From the NCBI GenBank assembly GCA_009711615.1, contig VENI01000005.1, positions 372,001 to 436,000 of the forward strand: 64,000 nucleotides of DNA, in the 5' to 3' direction. The position numbers were made by a program, and so were the translations under genes. The DNA comes from Bacillota bacterium. Its GTDB lineage: Bacteria > Bacillota > Desulfotomaculia > Desulfotomaculales > Desulfohalotomaculaceae. Of this stretch, positions 25,739 to 34,074 are shown piece by piece (position 1 is the stretch's first letter; each line of letters starts with the position of its first letter). Below the pieces are notes generated by a model. That model did not search any database, had not been told where the DNA came from, and worked only from the letters and a program-made list of their open reading frames with translations.

Positions 25739-26135
25739 GGTTATATTTTGCCCTACGTTCCTTAATGGGCATTTTCTCAACCGCGCTTCTAAGCCTCTCG
25801 GTGTTAGTATGGGTATATATTTGAGTAGTAGAAATATTACAATGCCCCAGCAATTGCTGCAGTTCTATTATATCTACATCACTAATATTCAGCCTTACAA
25901 GTTCGGAAATTCTCATACCGGTGAACAAGAATAGCATAATAATTGTGGTATTCCTTATGGAATGGGTGCAGTTATCCTTAACAACTTGCAAAAATCTTTT
26001 ACATTCGTCCATGGTAAGATATACTGGCAATCTTCTCCCCAGTTTAGGCTTGGCCAACTTTAATGCCGGATTATTTTGCATATAATCATCACTCACCAAG
26101 TAGTTAAAGAAAGACCTTAAAGAAGAAACTCGCAA
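25722..26135 (-). pseudogene. XerC/D-type tyrosine recombinase remnant
   Basis: The 137-residue frame keeps part of the core-binding domain (LRSFFNYLVSDDYMQNNPA) and the first catalytic Arg region (FTGMRISELVRLNISDVDI). It then jumps directly to ELQQLLGHCNISTTQIYTHT, which carries the late His and the catalytic Tyr. About 70-90 residues with the HxLR segment are missing, and the N-terminal start is cut. The stop lies in a GGGGACGATTCTTGA element (ending GDDS). It is inactive by sequence. Confidence 0.75.
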
Positions 26136-26150
26136 TTATTCTTTGAAGAG

Positions 26151-26212
26151 TTTATAAAGTGGTATAGGCTTACAAATACAAGTATTATTCGTCAATGAAT
26201 ATATGGACATAG
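26151..26212 (+). pseudogene. Vestigial tail of a ydcF-like gene
   Basis: The DNA aligns with the end of ydcF at 21.6 kb: TTTAT, then AGTGGT, then TTACAAATACAAGTATT (17 identical bases), then GAATAT and GGA-ATAG. Small indels break the frame. It sits between the integrase remnant and the RAYT gene. Confidence 0.55.
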
Positions 26213-26230
26213 TTATTCTTCCGTGCGACA

Positions 26231-27004
26231 TTATGATCGATGTATTACACTTTTAGATATACCAGTTAATCTAGAAAGCTGCCTAAGAGATACCCCGTCA
26301 ATCCTTTTTAATTTCCTTAAGATAAAATCTCTTTTAGATTTTTCTAGGTGCTGTAATTCGCTGATGGACTCAATCCCTAAGCCTTTAATTAACTGCCTCA
26401 CTTCATTATCAGTTAACTTGATAAAGGTTTCATAATCTAAACATTTATCACTGTTGTCTTCCTCATGGTAATTAATAAATAACTCAATACCCTTTTCTCT
26501 ACCTGAGGAAAATATATTTAACCCCAAATCTGTATTAATAATATCTACCTTAATAACATATTCATTATAGCTAGACCAAGGATAATCCTTTATCCTTTTA
26601 ACCAACCTAGCTTTTATAGGGTTTTGATGAATATACCTTAAAACTGTCACAAAATAACTTTCCGATTCCACAACTTCACTTTTAAATCTCTCCTGAAATA
26701 AATGGCCACAGCGGTCATATTTCGTATTATACCAATAAACATAACTGGCACAAATCCTTTTTATCGCGGTAGCAATATCATCATCTACTTCTTGTAACAA
26801 AATATGTACATGATTACTCATTAAACAATATCCATATACGTTATAACGATGAGATTCCTTATACTGCTTATAAAAGTTTAACATTTCTAAAAACTTTTTA
26901 TTATCTTCAGCATCTTCAAATATAATTTGCCTATTAATACCTCGAAGCATTATATGATATATTCCAGTTTTACTTTTATCCCTAGCGACCCTAACCACCA
27001 CCAT
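26231..27004 (-). CDS. REP-associated tyrosine transposase (RAYT, Y1/IS200-like)
   Basis: This 257-residue protein has the HUH motif NHVHILLQE (near residue 66) and upstream HIMLRGINRQIIFEDAED, typical of RAYT proteins. Downstream RYIHQNPIKARLV and YPWSSYNEY are also family marks. The C-terminal helix-turn-helix (LRQLSRLTGISKSVIHRS) may be slightly cut. RAYTs are single-copy enzymes linked to REP palindromes. A GGGACA...TGTCCC hairpin lies 57 bases upstream, and related GGGGACGGTT elements are scattered nearby. Confidence 0.85.
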   Translation of the reverse strand: MVVVRVARDKSKTGIYHIMLRGINRQIIFEDAEDNKKFLEMLNFYKQYKESHRYNVYGYCLMSNHVHILLQEVDDDIATAIKRICASYVYWYNTKYDRCGHLFQERFKSEVVESESYFVTVLRYIHQNPIKARLVKRIKDYPWSSYNEYVIKVDIINTDLGLNIFSSGREKGIELFINYHEEDNSDKCLDYETFIKLTDNEVRQLIKGLGIESISELQHLEKSKRDFILRKLKRIDGVSLRQLSRLTGISKSVIHRS

Positions 27005-27060
27005 CCCCCCTTGACCCTATTATACACCTATAGGAACTGCTACTACAATTTGTTAGTCAA

Positions 27061-27093
27061 GACACAGGGACAAACAACCTGTCCCCATGTCCC
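27061..27093. repeat. REP-like hairpin next to the RAYT gene
   Basis: GGGACA (27067) pairs with TGTCCC (27080-27085), and GACAC and ATGTCCC extend the pattern. The GGGGACAGG core on the minus strand resembles the GGGGACGGTT elements. It is 57 bases upstream of the RAYT start, as expected for the associated palindrome. Confidence 0.55.
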
Positions 27094-27132
27094 AATAATC
27101 ACCAGGCAAGCCCAGTGAGAAATTTCGTTAAA

Positions 27133-28143
27133 CTACTCCGTTTTAATTAACTCTTTATAATTCTTCTCAAATCTCCAAGAATCTCGGCACATAGCTATAA
27201 TATCACGCTTAGCTTCCCATCCAAGTTCCCTTTTTGCTTTTGAAGCATCAGCATAGCATAAAGCAATATCTCCGGGTCTACGATCTACAATTTCATAAGG
27301 AACTTCAATACCGTTAGCTTCTTCAAAAGCTTTCACTAACTCTAATACACTGGTACCTTGACCGGTTCCCAAGTTATAAACATGAGCACCTTCTTTAAGA
27401 TTATCTAACGCTGCAACATGCCCTTCTGCCAGGTCCAATACATGAATATAGTCTCTTACTCCTGTACCATCTATTGTTGGATAGTCGTTACCAAACACTC
27501 GAAGTTTATCCAATTTCCCTTTAGCAACTTGAGTAACATATGGCATAAGGTTATTAGGTATTCCGTTAGGCGCTTCACCAATCAAACCACTTTCATGAGC
27601 TCCTACTGGATTAAAATATCGAAGAAGAGCAACTGAAAATTCTGGATTGGCTTTAGCTATATCCGAAAGAATCCTCTCACTCATCGCTTTTGTTTCACCG
27701 TAAGGATTCGTTGTTGGAAGAAGGCCCGTGGTTTCTACAAATGGTACAGTGTTGTCTCCGTATACTGTTGCTGATGAACTAAAGACAAATCGACTCACGC
27801 CATTTTTTTGGCAGGCCTTTGCAAGGACCATCGTGCTGACAATGTTGTTGTAATAGTAAGTTAATGGTATTTCAACAGATTCTCCTACTGCTTTCATGCC
27901 AGCAAAATGAATGACACCATCTATTTTATTATTATTAAAAATAACATCAACAGCTTGTTCATCAGTTACATCAATCTCATAAAAAGTTACTTCTTTATCT
28001 GTAATGTCTATAATTTTCTCAACGGTCTCACGCTTACTATTACAAAGGTTATCAGAAATTACTACTGAATGCCCTGCTTCCAGTAAGGCAACACATGTAT
28101 GTGAACCTATATATCCAGCGCCTCCGGTTACTAGAATATTCAA
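27133..28143 (-). CDS. galE: UDP-glucose 4-epimerase
   Basis: This protein of about 336 residues interconverts UDP-glucose and UDP-galactose (or the N-acetyl forms). The NAD-binding start NILVTGGAGYIGSH is intact, with FSSSATVYGD and the catalytic YGETK (YxxxK). The TTG at 28143 is chosen because AAGGAGG lies 6 bases upstream and it gives the family-typical N-terminus. It is the last gene of the long polysaccharide locus and works with galU. Confidence 0.93.
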   Translation of the reverse strand: MNILVTGGAGYIGSHTCVALLEAGHSVVISDNLCNSKRETVEKIIDITDKEVTFYEIDVTDEQAVDVIFNNNKIDGVIHFAGMKAVGESVEIPLTYYYNNIVSTMVLAKACQKNGVSRFVFSSSATVYGDNTVPFVETTGLLPTTNPYGETKAMSERILSDIAKANPEFSVALLRYFNPVGAHESGLIGEAPNGIPNNLMPYVTQVAKGKLDKLRVFGNDYPTIDGTGVRDYIHVLDLAEGHVAALDNLKEGAHVYNLGTGQGTSVLELVKAFEEANGIEVPYEIVDRRPGDIALCYADASKAKRELGWEAKRDIIAMCRDSWRFEKNYKELIKTE

Positions 28144-28245
28144 TGCTTTACCTCCTTTCCACCTCAATGAATCTTGAAAATGAATATTTCTTCAATGTAT
28201 TGACTTGATGTCTGACTAAGCTAAAGTACTGTAAAGATGAAAGAT

Positions 28246-29316
28246 TTATCCTTCAATCATGTCAAACTGAAGAATTGAGTCTTCTGATATATCAACTAAT
28301 GCTGCTTTTCCAATAACATTTTTTATATCAGCAGGAGAAATACCTGTTCCCGGTCTTTTAAAAGTAAGCATATCATTTGTTATGACTTGTCCCTTTTTAA
28401 TAGAGCATGCTGCTACTAGAGATCTTCGAGCATTTTGTCTGGAAGTTAACTCTGTTTCAAGATAATTAATCTCATATGAACCTCTAATTTCCTGTATAAA
28501 GTTAATACCTTCAACTATCTTTTGTGCATCAGCCGGATCCATTGCATGATAATGGTCATTACCAGGCAAAGTTTTATCTAGAGTAAAATGTTTTTCTACT
28601 ACAATTGCACCTAAATTATATGCAGTTTTAACTATATCTGCATCAGCATCGGGTTTTGTATGGTCAGAATACCCAATAATTACATCTGGATACCTGTTCT
28701 TTAAGCTAACTATCTTATTAAGGTTCGCATGACTATATGGAGTTGGGTATTCAAGTACACAATGCATTAAAATTATAGGCTGATCATTGTGCTCTCTAAT
28801 CGTTGCAATAGTTTTATCAATCTCCTCTACATTTGAAGCACCAACCGATAGCAGAATAGGTTTTCCTTTTTTAGCCTGATATTCAACAAATGGTAAGTTA
28901 TTCAAATCAGAAGATGATATTTTATAGACATTCATTAAATCATAAAGATAGTCAGCTGACTCTATATCAAAAGCCGTTGATAAAAACTCTATCTCTAAGC
29001 TTTCGCAATACTGAGCTAGCTCTTTATAATTTTCATAAGTAAAGCTATCAAACTTTTTAAAGAGTTCAAATTGTGAAGTTGTTGCTTCTTCATTTGTATC
29101 CCAGTAAGAAGGTGACTCTTTAGCTGCTAATGTTTCAGCTTTATATGTTTGGAATTTTACAGCATGAATACCTGCTTCTTTTGCTTCCTTAACCATTAGT
29201 TTTGCTGCTTCCATAGCAGAAATTTGCATTTTTTTAGCTATGTCATAATAATTTACGCCAATCTCAGCTATAAGAACAAACTTACCCTCTATTGCTCTTT
29301 CAAGAATTGTATTCAT
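28246..29316 (-). CDS. neuB: NeuB-type nonulosonic acid (sialic/legionaminic-like) synthase
   Basis: This 356-residue protein condenses an N-acetylhexosamine with phosphoenolpyruvate to a nine-carbon acid. NeuB marks: AEIGVNYYDI, HAVKFQTYKAE, YKISSSDLNNLPF, IGYSDHT, VEKHFTLDKTLPGNDH. A C-terminal SAF (antifreeze-like) domain starts near residue 295 (RRSLVAACSIKKGQVI). Which sugar it makes (Neu5Ac, legionaminic or another) cannot be read. AAGGAGG precedes the ATG by 8 bases. It lies immediately after the cytidylyltransferase-PseG fusion. Confidence 0.88.
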   Translation of the reverse strand: MNTILERAIEGKFVLIAEIGVNYYDIAKKMQISAMEAAKLMVKEAKEAGIHAVKFQTYKAETLAAKESPSYWDTNEEATTSQFELFKKFDSFTYENYKELAQYCESLEIEFLSTAFDIESADYLYDLMNVYKISSSDLNNLPFVEYQAKKGKPILLSVGASNVEEIDKTIATIREHNDQPIILMHCVLEYPTPYSHANLNKIVSLKNRYPDVIIGYSDHTKPDADADIVKTAYNLGAIVVEKHFTLDKTLPGNDHYHAMDPADAQKIVEGINFIQEIRGSYEINYLETELTSRQNARRSLVAACSIKKGQVITNDMLTFKRPGTGISPADIKNVIGKAALVDISEDSILQFDMIEG

Positions 29317-29321
29317 TGTCT

Positions 29322-30953
29322 CTATTCCTCCTTTAAAATTATATCAATTACTCGGTTTATACCTTTTTTCAGATCGTACCTTAACATAAGTTGGCGCATT
29401 TCATTTCTAATCTGATCAGCCTCCACCAACCATTTAAATGTAGATTCAATTGTTTCTAAAGATATATTTTTTCCTAAACCTAAATTTAAAAAACCATTTT
29501 GCATCTGGGCAAAAGTATGCAATTGCTCTCTTTCATTTTGAGCTAAAACAATTGAAGGAATCCCTAATGAGGCCAACTCAAATACAGTTCTACCTTGTGA
29601 GGTGAATGCCATATCAGCATTTTTCATATAATCACTTACCCTTTTTACATCATTAAGGACAAATATCTTCTTATCTTGGTGTGTAAAAATCCCATTTTCT
29701 CCACTATTATAGCCTTTACCAGTTATGAAGTGAAATTCAAATTCTGGTTCAACCTCATTTAACCTTATTGCAAAATCGTATATTTTTTTTGTTAAATTAG
29801 ATGGGTCTGTCCCACCAAACATCACCAAAACATTATTGACTTTTTTGGAAAATTCATTAGGCTTATTAACTAAAAATTCATCTCTAAGACAAACATAGCT
29901 TTCACCATAATATTCATTAGGTAACTTAATATCTTTATTATAAAGTGCATTAATTACTGCATCTGCATATTCAGCACCTTCACCTAAATCCTCAATAGTG
30001 ACAACTTTTTTTACAATAGTCTTTAACTTTTGAATATATTCTTTATCTGTGTCTAGACAGTCATTAACAACTATGTCGGCATTCCACCAAGCTAAAAACT
30101 CAAAGAACTCATCATTCGTGTTAATTAGGGTATAAGGCATAAAACTACTTTTAATCTTATTGACCCCTTCTGAATATTGCTCTTTAGAAACAAACATTAT
30201 TTCATGACCTGTTAAGTTATAGGCTAATGTCAAACAATGATAGATATGTCCCATACCAAGTTCTTTATATCCATCAACTCGAAAAACAATTCTTTTTTTC
30301 TTCAATACATTTTCGCAAATTATCCAGTCACTTTTATTGTCTATATCTATCGATTCTTCTTCAGGAACTTCAAAAATAGATATGTCTTGTCCCATACGAC
30401 TATTTGGTTTAACATACCCTCTTTTTGTGATGAAAAAAGCACCAGTTTCAACGTAGTTAGGCGGCAATTGTTGCCTATTTAATCTTTCCTTATAACTTGG
30501 AAAATAGCCATTTTGGTTTGACGACCACGCTAAATGTGGATTATTAACAGCACTAATATAAGTATCTTTACCACTTTGAATAAAACTTTCCAAAGCTTTA
30601 TTAAGAGTTTCACTTTTTAATAATGGAGAGGTTGCCTGAAGTGTTATCACTACATCATAATTTACTTTTTTATACTGTTCCATTTTAACCACAGCATCAT
30701 AAACTACGGGATCTAATGTTATTTTATCTCCAGCTAACTCTGCCCCTCTTTCAATGCAGTAGATATTATTTAGATTTGCAATACCTTTTATTTCTTCATC
30801 ATCTGTTGTTAAGACAACATCAGTAATCAACTCACACAATTTAGCATTTTCTATAGAGTAAGAGATTAATGGTTTTCCATTCATTAACCTTACATTCTTT
30901 CGCGGTATTCCTTTAGAACCACCCCTTGCAGGGATAACTGCTAAAATTTTCAT
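29322..30953 (-). CDS. Fused CMP-nonulosonate cytidylyltransferase and PseG-like hydrolase
   Basis: This 543-residue protein has two domains. Residues 1 to about 218 form a NeuA/PseF-type cytidylyltransferase (VIPARGGSKGIPRKN, LQATSPL, VETGAFFIT, SIDIDNKSDW). Residues about 219-543 form a PseG-like nucleotide-sugar hydrolase of GT-B fold (RVDGYKELGMGHIYHCLTLA with the catalytic-type His, VMFGGTDPSNLT, AFTSQGRTVFELASLGIPSIVLAQN). PseG removes UDP before NeuB/PseI, while the cytidylyltransferase acts after it, so one protein covers the steps on either side of the NeuB gene next door. No frameshift is seen between the domains. Confidence 0.85.
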   Translation of the reverse strand: MKILAVIPARGGSKGIPRKNVRLMNGKPLISYSIENAKLCELITDVVLTTDDEEIKGIANLNNIYCIERGAELAGDKITLDPVVYDAVVKMEQYKKVNYDVVITLQATSPLLKSETLNKALESFIQSGKDTYISAVNNPHLAWSSNQNGYFPSYKERLNRQQLPPNYVETGAFFITKRGYVKPNSRMGQDISIFEVPEEESIDIDNKSDWIICENVLKKKRIVFRVDGYKELGMGHIYHCLTLAYNLTGHEIMFVSKEQYSEGVNKIKSSFMPYTLINTNDEFFEFLAWWNADIVVNDCLDTDKEYIQKLKTIVKKVVTIEDLGEGAEYADAVINALYNKDIKLPNEYYGESYVCLRDEFLVNKPNEFSKKVNNVLVMFGGTDPSNLTKKIYDFAIRLNEVEPEFEFHFITGKGYNSGENGIFTHQDKKIFVLNDVKRVSDYMKNADMAFTSQGRTVFELASLGIPSIVLAQNEREQLHTFAQMQNGFLNLGLGKNISLETIESTFKWLVEADQIRNEMRQLMLRYDLKKGINRVIDIILKEE

Positions 30954-31021
30954 ATGAAATCACGCCTTCCATTAAGTATTAACTTTATAAGGGTTGTGAC
31001 TTCTTACTTTTTTAAAACAAG

Positions 31022-31996
31022 CTATATAGAGTAATTAATCAATTTAAAAGGGAATATAAATATTTTTTTCAGGAAATAAGATATAGGGACCTGATGTCCA
31101 AAACTTCTATTTACAGATATGGCAAGATAAAATAATCTGTTAATATCCTGAAATGATTTTTTTAAGTGGGGATCATATTCACACAGAAAGGCGTTAAATT
31201 TATTTTTTACTAACTCTTGATGTTTGGGTAAATCTCTTAATAAGAACATTATCATAGCATAACAGTAACTAATATCTATAAATAAGGGACCTTTATCATA
31301 GTTCTCCCAATCAATAATTTTCATTCCACCATCAGATATGAGTAAGTTATTTAAGTGAAAATCCCCGTGGAAAACCTTGCTATTAAAACTGATATCATTT
31401 TCTTCTAACTGTTTACAATACAATTGGATTTTTTTATTTATTATTCTAGAAAGTAATCTTCTGATGATTCTTAAAATATTTCTTTCTAATATTTTTGAAG
31501 AATCCATTGGCCCGCTAATTAAAAGCGAATTGAAATAGTCAGAAATTCTTTTACTAGTTTCTTTATCATATAAATTATTATTTTCTTCTAGAGAGTAGAA
31601 ACTCTTTAGTGTACTTATCAAGTTTGCAATTAGTATTTCAAAGTCCTGTGTTATATGATCTTGACCTTTTAAACAGCTAATATAATATATAATTGAACTT
31701 CTTAAGGTTTTTCCTTTTATATACTCAATTAATAATAAATTGCTTTCAGATAACCTTAGCCTTGGCAAAAAAATTTCACTTTGATATTCCTTATAAAACA
31801 TAATCTCTTTTTTTAGTAGGTCTAGATGATTTTCTTCATTAAAATTATTCCATTTTAATATATTTAACTCATCACCCTGTTTAACCAATATGGTGTATCT
31901 TTGCTTTTTTTCATTCTTAAATATTACTTTTACAACTTCTAGATTTAGCCGTTTTATATCTTTCTCCAGATCAATATCTAAAATTTTATTTTCCAT
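31022..31996 (-). CDS. Aminoglycoside-phosphotransferase-like kinase
   Basis: This 324-residue protein has the APH/choline-kinase catalytic block FHGDFHLNNLLISDGGMKIIDWENYDKGPLFIDISY (HGDxHxxN and IDWE). The N-terminal lobe is poorly conserved. In a glycan locus such kinases may phosphorylate a sugar or a lipid-linked intermediate, or add phosphocholine-type groups; the substrate is unknown. It is less similar to resistance enzymes than to generic family members. Confidence 0.72.
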   Translation of the reverse strand: MENKILDIDLEKDIKRLNLEVVKVIFKNEKKQRYTILVKQGDELNILKWNNFNEENHLDLLKKEIMFYKEYQSEIFLPRLRLSESNLLLIEYIKGKTLRSSIIYYISCLKGQDHITQDFEILIANLISTLKSFYSLEENNNLYDKETSKRISDYFNSLLISGPMDSSKILERNILRIIRRLLSRIINKKIQLYCKQLEENDISFNSKVFHGDFHLNNLLISDGGMKIIDWENYDKGPLFIDISYCYAMIMFLLRDLPKHQELVKNKFNAFLCEYDPHLKKSFQDINRLFYLAISVNRSFGHQVPISYFLKKIFIFPFKLINYSI

Positions 31997-32166
31997 ATTT
32001 ACACATTCCTTACTTTATATTCCAAGTCATTCACTTTAAAAATCTACTTAGCAGAGAAAATATCCGAGTAAAAATAGCATTCTAGCATTTAATAATTTTT
32101 TATTATAATGAGGCTTTAATTAGAAAATGCTTATAAATATAACTCAGGAATAATATAACCAACATT

Positions 32167-32841
32167 TTATTTACTGTTATACCTGTATATATTATCCAGT
32201 TTTTCTAAATTTGCTAAGCTAACCTCATTGTTAAAGTATTTTATATTTTCCTTTATAAACTTCTCATTATAATTCCACCAATTGATCTCTAGGAGTTTAG
32301 CAATTACATCACTATCGAATCTGTATTTAATTACTTTTGCAGGAACGCCTCCAACAATGGCGTAAGGTGGGACATCTTTAGTTACCACTGAACCAGCTCC
32401 TATGACAGCCCCATCTCCAATAGTTATTCCACCAACAATAACACAATTAGCTCCAATCCATACATCATTTCCTATAACAGTAAAATCTCTCTTTATTTTG
32501 GTCTCTTTAACAAATCCATAAGTATGCCTATATGAAATGGCATGTGATGTGAGATGATGGAAAGGATGGCTTGGTGCACCTATAGTTACATCCCATGCGA
32601 TTGAACAGTAACTTCCCATCTTAACATGCTCAACTTTCGTATAGCGTCCAATTGAGCTATATTTTCCAATCTCTGAATTAATTATTGAAGAATATGCAGA
32701 AAAGTTTACATACTTACCAACCTTTGTATTGACGATCTCAACATTCTCACGAATATTGATTCCCTCTTTTAGATATCTCAAGTTCCTAAGATTTTGTATT
32801 ATAGGTCGCAATATGTTCTTAGTGACGTTAATTATAGTCAT
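32167..32841 (-). CDS. Hexapeptide-repeat acetyltransferase (CatB/xenobiotic type)
   Basis: This 224-residue protein is a left-handed beta-helix protein with hexapeptide repeats (YSSIGRYTKVEHVKMGSYCSIAW, DVWIGANCVIVGGITIGDGAVIGAGSVVTKDV) and the typical end YAIVGGVPAKVIKYRF. The active-site His is in HPFHHLTSH. It probably O- or N-acetylates a sugar of the surface glycan. A missing PglD-type acetyltransferase activity could also be provided by this gene, but it is far from pglE. Confidence 0.8.
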   Translation of the reverse strand: MTIINVTKNILRPIIQNLRNLRYLKEGINIRENVEIVNTKVGKYVNFSAYSSIINSEIGKYSSIGRYTKVEHVKMGSYCSIAWDVTIGAPSHPFHHLTSHAISYRHTYGFVKETKIKRDFTVIGNDVWIGANCVIVGGITIGDGAVIGAGSVVTKDVPPYAIVGGVPAKVIKYRFDSDVIAKLLEINWWNYNEKFIKENIKYFNNEVSLANLEKLDNIYRYNSK

Positions 32842-32873
32842 ATATTAGATACCTTACCTTTTCTCTTATATTA

Positions 32874-34013
32874 CTAATTTAGTAAATCTAACTTATTGAT
32901 AATTTTATCAGGTGTACTTTTCAGGGGAACATATACTAATTTTTTTTGAGCATTCTTAAAAGCTTCTTTATAAATAGCTTTTGTTTTTTCTTTAATCTCC
33001 GACAAATTAGGAAACTGAGTATCCATATATCCTACAGCATGTACATTTGCAAGTAATTCAAATAAAAAATTTAATTCTCTGAATGATGCATTTACTGCTC
33101 TATCTGCTAACTCATCATTTGTTATCTCTTCTATATGGATTTCATCATTATTACTCCTAGCAAAAAAATAAACTTGCTCAATTAAAGTTTCATCCTTTAG
33201 CTTCTCTTCACCCAAAAGATCGACTGGTGCAATCTTACGAATTGGATTACCACCTAGAGTTTTATAACTATTCCATAACACCTTATCCGACTTAGACATT
33301 TTTTCGTCTACATATTTCACCAAGTGTTTTTGTCCGTACCTCACATCACTACTATAAATAGAAGTGAATTTTGGATTATAATGCGCTTTACCTTCAATGG
33401 TAATTATCCCAAAATCTTCCGATAAATATTTAAAAGTATCATTTTCTAACAGTTTGAAAGTAGTACTTGTTTTTCCACATCCACCCGTACCAGCTATAAC
33501 GATTCCTTTACTATTCTTGTCAGTTATACTGGAATGAATAAATGTAGAGTTTTTCTTAAGTAAGACTATATGAAATAAATACCAAAAAAGTGTATAACTC
33601 ATAATAGAGTTCTTAATTTGAATACCTTTGTTACTAAAACCAGTAGGTAATGATAATAAGATATTTTTAAGCAGGCTAACCATATTTTGCTTTTCACTAT
33701 ATGAAATAGTTACTTCAGTATTACTAGAAAAGTCAAATAAGTTTTTAACTAAGTAGGAATATCCTTTTTCTACTTTTAAAAAGGAATTGTTATCAAATGC
33801 TATATTCCCAGATAGAGAATAATATTTAGGATCAAACGATATTTTTTGCTCAGGATTTAATATTTTAATTTTTAAGTCAGCCAATTCTTTCTGATTAGAT
33901 TTTTCACACACCTTAAACTCCTTATCAATCAACTTAAAAAGTTCTCCACTACCTTCTAGTTCTATAAGAATTGGACCGACAAGATATTTTTTATTTAATA
34001 ATTTACTTTTCAT
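32874..34013 (-). CDS. HprK-like P-loop kinase-fold protein
   Basis: This 379-residue protein has a central P-loop GTGGCGKTSTT followed by LSEDFGIITIEG, the arrangement of HPr kinase/phosphorylase and PEP-carboxykinase-like proteins. No HPr-type capsule (the long HprK N-terminal domain) is apparent. Such HprK-like proteins occur in surface polysaccharide and peptide-modification loci, with unknown substrates. It sits between Wzx and the acetyltransferase in the glycan operon. GGGGGA precedes the ATG. Confidence 0.68.
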   Translation of the reverse strand: MKSKLLNKKYLVGPILIELEGSGELFKLIDKEFKVCEKSNQKELADLKIKILNPEQKISFDPKYYSLSGNIAFDNNSFLKVEKGYSYLVKNLFDFSSNTEVTISYSEKQNMVSLLKNILLSLPTGFSNKGIQIKNSIMSYTLFWYLFHIVLLKKNSTFIHSSITDKNSKGIVIAGTGGCGKTSTTFKLLENDTFKYLSEDFGIITIEGKAHYNPKFTSIYSSDVRYGQKHLVKYVDEKMSKSDKVLWNSYKTLGGNPIRKIAPVDLLGEEKLKDETLIEQVYFFARSNNDEIHIEEITNDELADRAVNASFRELNFLFELLANVHAVGYMDTQFPNLSEIKEKTKAIYKEAFKNAQKKLVYVPLKSTPDKIINKLDLLN

Positions 34014-34074
34014 ATATCAGAAATCCCCCTTTCTTTCCTTACTTACTTTAGCTATAGCTATTTGGTGTAGTGAT

